Position numbers and translations under genes: made by a program | In this document: piece by piece, positions 1 through 8,262 of the stretch | How the letters are laid out: every line of letters begins with the position of its first letter | Position numbering within the stretch: position 1 is the first letter of the stretch | DNA from: Patescibacteria group bacterium | Lineage (GTDB): Bacteria; Patescibacteriota; Microgenomatia; UBA8517 | Length of the DNA: 64,000 nt | Assembly: GCA_035549555.1 (NCBI GenBank) | Contig: DASZQR010000010.1 | Coordinates: 186,001-250,000 of the forward strand | Reading direction: 5' to 3' | Notes under the pieces: generated by a model | Told to the model about the DNA's origin: nothing | Seen by the model: the letters and a program-made list of their open reading frames with translations, nothing else | Databases searched by the model: none

Positions 1-795
1 AAAAATCTTGAAGATGCCATTCTTCGCCCGCATGGAATTATTTTAATTTGCGGTCCGACTGGTTCTGGTAAAACAACCACCCTCTATTCAATTATTCAGC
101 GCATTAATACGCCGAAAATTAACATCATGACGCTTGAAGACCCGATTGAATATAAAATCGCAGGAGTCAATCAGGTGCAAATTAATCCCGATGTGGGTTT
201 GACATTTGCCTCGGGATTACGCGCGTTTTTACGTCAAGATCCAAACGTAATTCTTGTCGGAGAAATTCGCGACCGCGAAACTGCAGATCTTGCGATCCAA
301 GCATCGCTTACTGGCCATTTAGTTTTTGCAACGCTTCATACAAATGATGCCGCAGGAGCACTTCCTCGCCTTCTTGATATGGGCGCGGAGCCGTTTTTAA
401 TCACTTCTTCTATTACTGCTATTGTTGCCCAACGTGTGTTGCGTAAAATTGACGAAAACGGCAAAGTTGCTTACGATCCGGACCTAAAGGTTTTGCAGCA
501 AGTGAAAGACGGACTTGGGACGCTTTACCAGCCCAAATCAAATCCTGTTAAATTTTTTAAAGGCACGCCATCACCTGAAAACAATAATTCTGGATATTTA
601 GGCCGTGTAGGAATTTATGAAGTTTTGCCAGTCACAGAAAAAATTTCCAGATTAATTTTAGAGCGGGCTCCTGCTGGGCAAATTGCAGTTGAAGCTAAAA
701 ACGAAGGTATGATTACCCTTGAGCAAGATGGTTTTTTGAAAGTTCTTGATGGCACCACGACTGTTGAAGAGGTGTTGCGTGTCGCGCAAGAATAA
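1..795 (+). CDS. pilB: Type IV pilus extension ATPase PilB/GspE (5'-truncated by window edge)
   Basis: Hexameric cytoplasmic ATPase that powers pilus assembly through the platform protein PilC. The frame is open from base 1, so only the C-terminal ATPase domain is present. Visible motifs are Walker [11 protein letters not shown] at residues 18-27 of the fragment, the Asp box LEDPIEY, a Walker B region [13 protein letters not shown] and the His box [12 protein letters not shown]. The four-cysteine zinc site found after the AQR motif in many PilB/GspE proteins is absent: the corresponding stretch has no cysteine and reads into a Lys/Asp-rich insert. First visible gene of the pilus operon; pilT follows after 15 bp. 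Family assignment is firm; the zinc-site loss is read directly. Confidence 0.95.
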   Translation, partial: KNLEDAILRPHGIILICGPTGSGKTTTLYSIIQRINTPKINIMTLEDPIEYKIAGVNQVQINPDVGLTFASGLRAFLRQDPNVILVGEIRDRETADLAIQASLTGHLVFATLHTNDAAGALPRLLDMGAEPFLITSSITAIVAQRVLRKIDENGKVAYDPDLKVLQQVKDGLGTLYQPKSNPVKFFKGTPSPENNNSGYLGRVGIYEVLPVTEKISRLILERAPAGQIAVEAKNEGMITLEQDGFLKVLDGTTTVEEVLRVAQE

Positions 796-810
796 TATTA
801 TGATTAAAAT

Positions 811-1866
811 ATGACAATTAGAGATTTATTGCAACTCACAGTCGACAGAAACGCTTCAGATCTTCATATAGTTGTGGGAATTGCACCGACTCTCCGCATT
901 GATGAAGAATTAATTCCGGTTCCAAACGAACAAATATTAACTCCCGAGATAATGGAAACTTATTTAAAAGAACTTTTAAATAGCAATCAATTAGAGTCTC
1001 TTGCTACAAACAAAGAAATTGATTTTTCTATTTCATTCTCAGAGAAGGCTCGTTTTCGTGTTAACGCCTATACTCAAAAGGGCACCTGGGGTGTAGCTTT
1101 TCGTAAAATTCCTCTTATTATCCCCTCTCTCGATGAATTAAAATTGCCAAAAATAATGAATGAGTTTGTAAATATGCGCCAAGGATTTGTGCTTATTACA
1201 GGCCCAACTGGTCATGGTAAATCTACCACTCTTGCATCAGTTATAAATGAAATCAATAAAACTCGCTCTGTGCATATTGTAACCATAGAAGATCCGGTTG
1301 AATTTATATTTAATTCAGTCAAATCAATTATTAGCCAGCGCGAAATGCACGAAGATACTCATTCTTGGAGTATTGCGCTTCGAAGTGTCCTTCGTGAAGA
1401 TCCAAATGTTGTTTTGATTGGTGAAATGCGCGATTATGAAACAATTGCTGCAGCGCTAACAATTGCAGAAACTGGCCATTTAGTTTTTGCAACCCTTCAT
1501 ACAAATAGTGCGGCAGAAACAGTTGACCGTATTGTTGATGTTTTTCCTGACGAACAGCAAGATCAGGTGCGTTTGCAGCTATCAAATGTCTTAGCTGCTG
1601 TTGTTTCCCAACGTCTTATGCCGGCAATTTCTGGGGGGAGAATTGTTGCAACCGAGGTTATGACTGCAAGTAACGCCATTAAAACTGCAATTCGCGAAGG
1701 CAAGACTCATCAGATAAGATCTGTAATTCAAACCTCCGGAAATCAGGGAATGTATACCTTAGAAAGTTCTCTTGCTTCAATGGTTAAAGAAGGAAAAATA
1801 ACGGCAGAAGTAGCTACAAATTATTCAACAGAACCTGAAGAGCTTGCCAGATTAATGCGATCATGA
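811..1866 (+). CDS. pilT: Type IV pilus retraction ATPase PilT
   Basis: Motor ATPase of 351 residues that depolymerises the pilus and drives twitching or DNA uptake. It has an N-terminal PAS-like domain (about 1-95), Walker A GPTGHGKSTT near residue 130, Walker B NVVLIGEMRDYET and His box [13 protein letters not shown], all in PilT order. Length is normal for PilT (about 340-370). The stop overlaps the pilC start by four bases (ATGA), indicating translational coupling. PilT next to PilB suggests a dynamic, retractable pilus rather than a static pseudopilus. Confidence 0.95.
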   Translation: MTIRDLLQLTVDRNASDLHIVVGIAPTLRIDEELIPVPNEQILTPEIMETYLKELLNSNQLESLATNKEIDFSISFSEKARFRVNAYTQKGTWGVAFRKIPLIIPSLDELKLPKIMNEFVNMRQGFVLITGPTGHGKSTTLASVINEINKTRSVHIVTIEDPVEFIFNSVKSIISQREMHEDTHSWSIALRSVLREDPNVVLIGEMRDYETIAAALTIAETGHLVFATLHTNSAAETVDRIVDVFPDEQQDQVRLQLSNVLAAVVSQRLMPAISGGRIVATEVMTASNAIKTAIREGKTHQIRSVIQTSGNQGMYTLESSLASMVKEGKITAEVATNYSTEPEELARLMRS

Positions 1867-3068
1867 AAAGATTTATCTACAAAGCAAAAGCTAAAGATGG
1901 GAAAATTATATCAGGAGAAGTTGAGGCATCAACTGCGGATGCTGCAGCAAAACTTGTTCGTGCAAAGGGATTTACAGTTTTAAGCATAACTCCAAAAGAA
2001 ACCGGAATTATTGGAATTTTTACATTATACAAAAACAGAATTACATTAAATGATGTCGCAGGTTTTACCAGACAATTTGCAACAATGATAAATGCAGGAC
2101 TTCCGGTAACAGAAAGTTTAAATATTTTAAAATTGCAGGCCCAGCCCAATTTTGAACCTGTAATCTCAAAAATTTTAAGTGATGTTGAAAACGGTGAATC
2201 TTTATCTACAGCTTTTGACAAACATCCTAAAGTTTTCTCTCCAACATATGTGGCTCTCTTGAAAGCTGGAGAAACCGGAGGAGTTTTGGATAAAGTCTTA
2301 GTTCGTATTGCCGATAATCTTGAAAAATCCCAGGAATTTAGAGGAAAAGTAATCGGCGCTCTTATTTATCCAATAATTATTATCGTTGGTATGGTAATTG
2401 TAACTTTTATTATGATGATCTTTGTTATCCCTAAGCTTCTTGATTTATATTCGCAATTTAATGCAACACTTCCTTTACCAACTCAAATCGTTATTGGCAT
2501 TTCCAATTTCTTCGTTCGTTTTTGGTTTATTATTATTGGTCTTATGGTTGGCGGTTTTCTCTTTTTTAATTCTTATTCAAAAACAAGCGAAGGTCGACAT
2601 AAAATTGATGAACTTATTTTTAAAATACCAATAATCGGAGATCTTCAGCAAAAAGTCATGCTTACAGATCTTGCAAGAACTCTAGCTTTAATGGTTGGAG
2701 CTGGAGTTCCAATCATTGAAGGTATGCAAGTCACAGCTGGAGCAATTGGAAATGTAATTATAAAAGACGCATTAACAGATGCTTCTTCTCAAGTTGAAAA
2801 AGGCTTCCCTATTGCCTATGCATTTGCAAAGCATCCCGAAGCTTTTCCCTATCTTTTTTCTCAAATGATTGCAGTTGGCGAAGAGTCTGGAAAAATCGAT
2901 GAAGTTCTTTCCAAATTAGCCCAGGTTTTTGAAACAGAATCAGATCAAAAAGTAAAAACATTAACTGCAGCGATAGAACCGATAGTAATGATTATTTTAG
3001 GAGTAGGAGTTGGTTTTTTGGTTGTTTCTATAATCTTGCCAATATACAACTTGACTAATTCGTTTTAA
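1863..3068 (+). CDS. pilC: Type IV pilus inner-membrane platform protein PilC
   Basis: Platform protein of 401 residues that couples the PilB/PilT motors to pilin insertion. It contains two GspF domains, each with the typical helical motif (FTRQFATMINAG around residue 70 and LARTLALMVGAG around 270). Membrane segments are visible near residues 165-195, 215-235 and 370-398. The N-terminal start KRFIYKAKAKDGK is the usual beginning of PilC-type proteins. It starts inside the pilT stop codon and is followed by the major prepilin candidate after a 40-bp gap carrying a strong ribosome binding site. Confidence 0.95.
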   Translation: MKRFIYKAKAKDGKIISGEVEASTADAAAKLVRAKGFTVLSITPKETGIIGIFTLYKNRITLNDVAGFTRQFATMINAGLPVTESLNILKLQAQPNFEPVISKILSDVENGESLSTAFDKHPKVFSPTYVALLKAGETGGVLDKVLVRIADNLEKSQEFRGKVIGALIYPIIIIVGMVIVTFIMMIFVIPKLLDLYSQFNATLPLPTQIVIGISNFFVRFWFIIIGLMVGGFLFFNSYSKTSEGRHKIDELIFKIPIIGDLQQKVMLTDLARTLALMVGAGVPIIEGMQVTAGAIGNVIIKDALTDASSQVEKGFPIAYAFAKHPEAFPYLFSQMIAVGEESGKIDEVLSKLAQVFETESDQKVKTLTAAIEPIVMIILGVGVGFLVVSIILPIYNLTNSF

Positions 3069-3092
3069 ATATTTCATACTGAATTATAAATG

Positions 3093-3102
3093 AAGGAGGT
3101 GA
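3093..3102 (+). promoter_or_regulatory. Perfect ribosome binding site deciding an ATT start
   Basis: AAGGAGGTGA is a full-length complement of the 16S rRNA 3' end and lies 6 bases before an ATT codon at 3109. No ATG, GTG or TTG precedes the pilin leader in that frame after the in-frame TGA at 3100. The alternative ATG at 3090 opens a frame of only seven codons, so ATT is the best supported start for the downstream prepilin. Confidence 0.7.
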
Positions 3103-3108
3103 TTAAAA

Positions 3109-3630
3109 ATTAACACGTTAATAAAAAAAGGTTTTACATTAATAGAACTTTTGGTAGTTATCGCAGTTCTTGGAGTTTTAGCAGCAGTCGTTATTGTTTC
3201 CATAAATCCTTTGCAGCAGCTTGCAAAGACACGTGATGCAGGAAGATTAGACTCTGTTACTCAAATGGGAGATGCTTTACTTACTTATGCTGAAAGCCAT
3301 AGTAATACTTTCCCAACAGTAGCCCAGTGGACAGCATCGCCAAATCAACTAGTTGCAGCTGGAGAGCTTACAGCGATTCCCTCTGCAGTTGCTTATAGCG
3401 GTGGAACTTCAGCTTGCACAACAAACGTAATTAATAGCACATGGTGTTATCAGGTAACAGCAGGAACAGGAGCTATTGTTTATGCCAAGACTGAGGCATT
3501 ATCAAACAGCAGCAATTGTGGCACTGGAACATCTGCATACTATGTATATTCCACATCGCTTGGAAGAGCAGGTGGGGTTTGTGCAGCAACAGAAGCTGCC
3601 ATTGGTTTATCGCCAACTTTCACATTCTAA
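3109..3630 (+). CDS. Type IV prepilin (probable major pilin), ATT start
   Basis: Prepilin of about 173 residues with the class III signal KKGFTLIELLVVIAVLG; prepilin peptidase should cleave between Gly and Phe, leaving N-methyl-Phe and the conserved Glu5. The globular part is rich in Ala/Ser/Thr/Gly with six to seven cysteines that could form disulfides. The start is inferred: the leader frame has no standard start codon, and ATT at 3109 sits 6 bases after a perfect Shine-Dalgarno. This strong site, in a window where many genes have none, and the position right after pilC fit a highly expressed major pilin. The prepilin peptidase gene overlaps its stop. ATT is rare outside infC, so a sequence error cannot be excluded. 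Confidence 0.85.
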   Translation: MNTLIKKGFTLIELLVVIAVLGVLAAVVIVSINPLQQLAKTRDAGRLDSVTQMGDALLTYAESHSNTFPTVAQWTASPNQLVAAGELTAIPSAVAYSGGTSACTTNVINSTWCYQVTAGTGAIVYAKTEALSNSSNCGTGTSAYYVYSTSLGRAGGVCAATEAAIGLSPTFTF

Positions 3631-4346
3631 TGATAACCATTGGTTTGTTAGTGTTTGGTTTGATAATCGGTTCTTTCTTGGGAGCGCTCACATACAGGCT
3701 CCCAAGAAGAATTAGTATAATAAAAGGAAGATCTTTTTGTCCTTCATGTAAAGCTCAAATCAATTGGTATGACAACATTCCTCTTATTTCGTATGTCCTT
3801 TTACAGGGAAAATGTAGAGATTGCAGCAGTCACATTTCTCGTCGTGAACCTTTAATTGAGCTTGCGACAGGAATTATTTTTATTTTTGTCGGCCTAAATA
3901 TTTTTAATCTAATACTTGCAAGTATTCTAATTGCTATTTTTGTAATTGATTTTGAAAATCAAATTATCCCTGATGAATTAGTTTTTGGGGGAATTTTGAT
4001 TGCGGTTTGTAAATTAATATTCACAAGCTCGTTTCTCTATCCTAATTTATTAGCCAGTTTTTTATCTGCATTAATTTTATTAATGATTAGTTTAATTACG
4101 CATGGAAAAGGTATGGGTTTGGGAGATGTTAAGCTTGCGCTTTTGATTGGTTTGCTTGTTGGTCTTAAGTTTTTCTTAGTTTGGCTTTTCTTTTCTTTTT
4201 TAATTGGGGCGGTACTTGGTCTTTTTTTGATTATTATTAAAAAAGCAAAATTACGCCAGAGAATTGCTTTTGGTCCGTTTTTAATCTTTGGAATAGCTAT
4301 GGTTTTATTTTTTGGTGATTATTTTATAAAATTAATTGGTCTATGA
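3630..4346 (+). CDS. pilD: Prepilin peptidase PilD
   Basis: Integral membrane aspartic peptidase and N-methyltransferase that matures the prepilins around it. The start is ATG at 3630, sharing one base with the pilin stop (TAATG), giving 238 residues; a longer upstream frame lies entirely within the pilin gene. The cytoplasmic loop has the zinc pair CPSC and CRDC, the first catalytic Asp is in IDFENQIIPDE, and the second is in the GMGLGDVKL motif. About seven membrane segments follow. Its stop overlaps the next gene by four bases. Confidence 0.95.
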   Translation: MITIGLLVFGLIIGSFLGALTYRLPRRISIIKGRSFCPSCKAQINWYDNIPLISYVLLQGKCRDCSSHISRREPLIELATGIIFIFVGLNIFNLILASILIAIFVIDFENQIIPDELVFGGILIAVCKLIFTSSFLYPNLLASFLSALILLMISLITHGKGMGLGDVKLALLIGLLVGLKFFLVWLFFSFLIGAVLGLFLIIIKKAKLRQRIAFGPFLIFGIAMVLFFGDYFIKLIGL

Positions 4347-4795
4347 AATTTTTTAATAAAACTGAAAGTATTGTAGTCATTATTATATTATCTGTGATTT
4401 TCGTTTTATCATATTTTAATTTTGGTGTTGCAAACGCCCGCGGTCGTGACAACGAACGCGAAAATGATTTAAGCGATATTTCTAAAATGCTTGAAAGCTA
4501 TAAAGATACAAATAGTATTTACCCTCCAAGTTTATCTGGTCTTCCCAATGCTCCCAAGGATCCGGGAACTCCCTTAGGCTATTCTTATTCATATTTTACA
4601 GACGGAAAGTTTTATCAACTCTATGCCAGTCTGGAGCGCACCGACGAGGCTGAATATAATCAGACAATTCACAACTTAAGCCTAAAATGCGGCAACTTTA
4701 TTTGCAATTATGGTATTTCAGCTTCTAATGTCCCTCTTGATAAAACTTTGCAAGAGTATGAAAATGAATTAGATGCTAAAAATAAAACACACTAA
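4343..4795 (+). CDS. Pilin-like protein without a standard prepilin leader
   Basis: Protein of 150 residues with an N-terminal hydrophobic helix (about 9-30) starting after MKFFNKTES. Downstream it has the pattern RDNERENDLSDISKML and a YPPSL segment that closely resembles the RDARRKTDLSAI and YPTS regions of the next pilin. It lacks the Gly-Phe-Thr-Leu-Ile-Glu cleavage signal, so it may be a membrane-anchored, unprocessed pilin relative. It is coupled to pilD by ATGA and to the next prepilin by overlap. The pilin relationship is inferred from this alignment by eye and from position. Confidence 0.6.
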   Translation: MKFFNKTESIVVIIILSVIFVLSYFNFGVANARGRDNERENDLSDISKMLESYKDTNSIYPPSLSGLPNAPKDPGTPLGYSYSYFTDGKFYQLYASLERTDEAEYNQTIHNLSLKCGNFICNYGISASNVPLDKTLQEYENELDAKNKTH

Positions 4796-5234
4796 AGGTT
4801 TTACTTTAATAGAACTTCTAATCGTTGTGTCAATTATTGGGATTCTTACTGCCTTTTTTGTTAATACTTCAACCATAAACATTAAACGAAGCAGAGATGC
4901 AAGGAGGAAAACAGATCTTTCAGCAATTCAAAGTGCAATCGAAACATACAAAGCAGACTGTAATGTTTATCCGACATCTATGAATTTTGGAAGCACTTTA
5001 ACCGGTGATGGTTCGACTGCAAATTGTCTTTCGACAAATAAATACATGACTCTTGTCCCTCAGGATCCAAATAGCGAAAGTTCATATGTTTATTGGTCTG
5101 ACGGCACAACATATGATATTTGCTCTACTTTAGAAGTAACTGACAATTCCATGGCTGTTACATGTGGCAGCGGAGCAGGAGCGACAACAAATTGTGGTTC
5201 AAGTACATGCTATTATGAAGTTACAAACCCATGA
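4773..5234 (+). CDS. Type IV prepilin / pseudopilin
   Basis: Prepilin of 153 residues with the signal HTKGFTLIELLIVVSIIG and then RSRDARRKTDLSAIQSAIE, the pattern typical of small GspG-like pilins. Cleavage is expected at Gly-Phe. Several cysteines in the C-terminal half may form a disulfide-bonded loop. It starts 23 bases before the end of the preceding gene and its stop overlaps the next prepilin start, so the group is translationally coupled. Probably a minor pilin. Confidence 0.9.
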   Translation: MLKIKHTKGFTLIELLIVVSIIGILTAFFVNTSTINIKRSRDARRKTDLSAIQSAIETYKADCNVYPTSMNFGSTLTGDGSTANCLSTNKYMTLVPQDPNSESSYVYWSDGTTYDICSTLEVTDNSMAVTCGSGAGATTNCGSSTCYYEVTNP

Positions 5235-5695
5235 GAGCAGGTTACACTTTAATTGAACTTCTAGTCGTCATTGTAGTGATGACCATTTTGTTTACTGTCG
5301 GCTTTACTACTTTTCAGGATTATTCCAAACAGCAGGCCTTATTACAAACAATAACTTTCATCCAAACAGATTTGCGTTCTATTCAAGAAGCAGCAATCGC
5401 TGGCAACAAACCAACAACCTGCACTGGTACTTTAAATGGTTATCAATTCAATTTTATAAGCGCTACAGAATATGAAACAGATGCTGTCTGCAGCGGCGGC
5501 ATTATACAGATAAAGGATGTTAATATGCCCAGTGATATTTCTTTAAACACACCAATTCCTAATCCTCTTATTTTTAAAACTCTTGCTCAGGGAACGAATA
5601 TTCCAGATGGAAACTCTGCTTCTATAGTTATTACACAAGCATCAACTGGAAACGCCAAAACAATTACTATTGGATCAAATGGAAGCATACAATAA
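5231..5695 (+). CDS. Minor prepilin, FimT/GspH-like
   Basis: Prepilin of 154 residues beginning MRAGYTLIELLVVIVVM, with cleavage expected after Gly4. The helix is followed by SKQQALLQTITFIQTDLRSI, which resembles the LaSqLqsdLrsArsEA region of GspH/FimT minor pilins. The C-terminal half is Ser/Thr/Gly-rich beta sequence. It overlaps neighbours on both sides. Minor pilins of this class help prime pilus assembly; the exact class is inferred from the N-terminal pattern only. Confidence 0.85.
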   Translation: MRAGYTLIELLVVIVVMTILFTVGFTTFQDYSKQQALLQTITFIQTDLRSIQEAAIAGNKPTTCTGTLNGYQFNFISATEYETDAVCSGGIIQIKDVNMPSDISLNTPIPNPLIFKTLAQGTNIPDGNSASIVITQASTGNAKTITIGSNGSIQ

Positions 5696-6845
5696 ACACA
5701 GTTTGTCCCCTCTGGATAAAGGCCAATCTTTTTTTGAGGTCGTTGTTGCTATGGCTTTAATCTCTTTGGTGCTTATTGCAATTGTTAGTTTAGCTGCTGT
5801 TTCAATTCGTGCCTCGGTCTTCTCTAGAAACCAAACAGAAGCCTCTCGCTTTACTCAACAAGCAATAGAATGGTTGCAATCAGAACGCGATGCTAATTGG
5901 ACGGCTTTTGTTGGACATACAACTTCTTCAATTTGGTGTCTTGATTCTCTATACTGGCAAAAAGCTGGAACCTGTGATTCTTCAAGTTTAATTTCTGGAA
6001 CAGTTTTTACAAGATCTGCATCCTTTACTGTAAACACCAACAGCACAATTACAGCTGAAGTTTCTACCACTTGGTCAGATGCTCAAGGAAAACACACTGT
6101 GCCTGTAACTGTTGTTTTTTCTAATAATCAAACTACTTTTGCTGCCGTTCCTACCTCCTCTCCGACTTCTTTACCGAGCCCTTCACCAACCGCAACCCCC
6201 ATTCCTGCTCCAATCGCATATTGGAAATTTAACGAAGGCTCGGGAACAACCGTAAGCGATAGCAGCGGAAACGGAAATACAGGATCATTAATAAATACTC
6301 CAACCTGGACAACTGGTATTTCAAACGGCGCGATTAATTTTAATGGAACAAATCAATATGTCTCTGTTTCCGATTCTGGAATACTTAATTTAACAGGAGA
6401 TTTAAGCATTTCCTTGTGGATTAATCCATCTTCTTCCCAGACAGTAAATAGTGATATTTTACGCAAAGAGTCTTCTGGAAACGGCTTTGGTATCGAACAA
6501 ACTGGCTCAGGTCTTAACTATAGTTTTGGCTGGAAAAATTCTTCTGGCTTTCAATGCTGGTCAAGTAATCCTTTTAGTCTGACAGCAGGTGCCTGGCAGC
6601 AATTAGTTATTGTCAAAAGCGGTGCCACAAGAAGCGTTTATATCAATGGATCTCCACAGTCAGCAGGAACTTGTACAGGAAGTAATGCTTCTATTTCTTC
6701 AACGAGCGGGGTGGCATTACAAATTGCTGGTTGGTCAAGTTTTCCGACACGTTATTTTAAAGGCACGCTTGACGATATACACATTTTTAATTATGCTCTC
6801 TCGTCAGCACAGGTCCAATACTTATATAATAATCCAGGAAACTAA
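5679..6845 (+). CDS. Minor prepilin fused to a LamG/concanavalin-like domain (candidate tip adhesin)
   Basis: 388-residue protein starting at the ATG at 5679, inside the preceding gene (an upstream TTG at 5670 is possible). Residues about 17-40 form a PilV-like prepilin helix, KGQSFFEVVVAMALIS, with a Gly-Gln cleavage site instead of Gly-Phe. A Ser/Thr/Pro linker (PTSSPTSLPSPSP) near residues 160-180 leads to a C-terminal laminin-G/pentraxin-like module: AYWKFNEGSGTTVSDSSG, later FNGTNQYV, and an ending TLDDIHIFNYALS typical of LamG_3 domains. Such modules bind sugars or peptides, so a pilus-tip adhesin is inferred. In a host-dependent lineage it could mediate attachment to the host cell. Confidence 0.85.
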   Translation: MEAYNKHSLSPLDKGQSFFEVVVAMALISLVLIAIVSLAAVSIRASVFSRNQTEASRFTQQAIEWLQSERDANWTAFVGHTTSSIWCLDSLYWQKAGTCDSSSLISGTVFTRSASFTVNTNSTITAEVSTTWSDAQGKHTVPVTVVFSNNQTTFAAVPTSSPTSLPSPSPTATPIPAPIAYWKFNEGSGTTVSDSSGNGNTGSLINTPTWTTGISNGAINFNGTNQYVSVSDSGILNLTGDLSISLWINPSSSQTVNSDILRKESSGNGFGIEQTGSGLNYSFGWKNSSGFQCWSSNPFSLTAGAWQQLVIVKSGATRSVYINGSPQSAGTCTGSNASISSTSGVALQIAGWSSFPTRYFKGTLDDIHIFNYALSSAQVQYLYNNPGN

Positions 6846-7340
6846 ATGAAAAAAAATAAAGGTTATACATTAATCGAAATGATGGTTGTGATTATTGTTT
6901 TCTCTGTTCTTGCTATTGTTGTATCAGAAACGGTAATTTCCACCTTAAAGGGCACATCAAAATCAGCGGCAATTTCTTCTGTGCGCCAGAATTTAGATTA
7001 TGCTATAGGTTCAATGGAGAGACAAATACGTGGCGCGCAATCAATAACAAGTACATGTAATGGTGCACCAGCAACACAAATAAGTTTTATAGACCAGAAT
7101 TTAAACCCTGTTACTTTTAGCTGCAATGATATTAATTCAAACGGCCAGGTTTCCAATATTGCATCATCATCTGCAAGTTTAACTTCTGGCTCTATTTCTA
7201 TAAGTTCTTGTTCTTTCACCTGCACGAACGGTACCACAAACTCCCCGCCTTCAGTCTTAATTAATATCACAGCAAGCGATATAAAAGGCCAAAACGCCCC
7301 AATTACAGAAACTACCCAAATAACTCTTAGAAGTTATTGA
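6846..7340 (+). CDS. Minor prepilin, PilW/GspJ-like
   Basis: Prepilin of 164 residues with leader KKNKGYTLIEMMVVIIVFSV and the following SVRQNLDYAIGSMERQIRGA, the pattern of PilW/GspJ pseudopilins. Five cysteines lie in the C-terminal half. It begins immediately after the LamG pilin stop. Together with the FimT-like, PilV-like and PilX-like neighbours it would form the minor-pilin priming complex; this grouping is inferred from order and leader sequences. Confidence 0.85.
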   Translation: MKKNKGYTLIEMMVVIIVFSVLAIVVSETVISTLKGTSKSAAISSVRQNLDYAIGSMERQIRGAQSITSTCNGAPATQISFIDQNLNPVTFSCNDINSNGQVSNIASSSASLTSGSISISSCSFTCTNGTTNSPPSVLINITASDIKGQNAPITETTQITLRSY

Positions 7341-7376
7341 CGTAGGTTAAATTTTATTGATAGACTAGATTTAGAT

Positions 7377-8258
7377 ATGAAGAGAGAAGCCGGCCAAGCT
7401 ATTTTAATTGTTCTTCTTAGCATGTCAGTTGTTCTTACTGTAGTTTTATCTATTATTGCCGCTTCAACTTCGGATATTAAAATTGGTACGGATGAATCAC
7501 AATCAATCCGCGCCCTTTCTGCTGCCGAATCAGGTGTCCAAGAATCCTTGGTAACAAATTCCGCAAGCACAGGTAATTTAAATGGCGGTGCATCTTTTAC
7601 TTCAAACGTGACTTCTCTTGCTGCTGGGGCCACCGCTTTTATCTATCCTACAAATATTTATCCTCAGGATTCAGCTATTTTTTGGCTTGTTTCCCACTCA
7701 GATAGCGGCATAACAGTATGCGATGCAAATAATCCTTGTTACACGGGTCGTTATTTTAATATTCTTTGGGGTAATCCTAACGATGCAACAACTGATGCAA
7801 ACTCATCTACAGCCCCCGCTTTAGAAGTTACAGTTTATTATCTGGCAACTCCAGGAGATTATTCCACAGCTAGAGTGGCTAAAAATATTTATGATCCAAA
7901 TACTACAAGACGATTAACTAATTTTTATAACGGCTCAGGAACGACCTATCCTTGCCCTTGTACAATTGGGACAACATCCTTTAAATATTTAGAAGGTTTT
8001 GATTTAAACGCAACTTTTAATTCTACTTACAGTGCAAGTAATGGCCCCCAATTTATTACAGTAAAAATGCTTTATAATAATAATGCTCAGCCTATCGCTA
8101 TTCAAACAGACACCGCACTGCCCGCACAAGGCTTTACGGTAGATTCAACAGGTACAGTTGACAGTTCAACAAGAAAAGTTCAAGTCGAAAAAGCATATGG
8201 CGGAATTCCGTCAATTTTTGACGCGGCAATTTTTTCGCCAAATTCATTAACAAAATAA
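7377..8258 (+). CDS. PilX-like minor pilin / pilus assembly protein
   Basis: Protein of 293 residues with an N-terminal helix REAGQAILIVLLSMSVVLTV followed by TDESQSIRALSAAESGVQESL. The G-Q-A-I-L start and the AAESGxQ motif are typical of PilX-type proteins encoded last in minor-pilin clusters. The remainder is Ser/Thr/Asn-rich with a CPCPC-like cluster in the middle. It lies between the PilW-like gene and pilM. Confidence 0.75.
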   Translation: MKREAGQAILIVLLSMSVVLTVVLSIIAASTSDIKIGTDESQSIRALSAAESGVQESLVTNSASTGNLNGGASFTSNVTSLAAGATAFIYPTNIYPQDSAIFWLVSHSDSGITVCDANNPCYTGRYFNILWGNPNDATTDANSSTAPALEVTVYYLATPGDYSTARVAKNIYDPNTTRRLTNFYNGSGTTYPCPCTIGTTSFKYLEGFDLNATFNSTYSASNGPQFITVKMLYNNNAQPIAIQTDTALPAQGFTVDSTGTVDSSTRKVQVEKAYGGIPSIFDAAIFSPNSLTK

Positions 8259-8262
8259 AATT

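Noticed and set aside
1331..1585. Open frame on the minus strand inside pilT
   Set aside because: It is fully covered by pilT, whose motifs are intact, and its translation has no family features.
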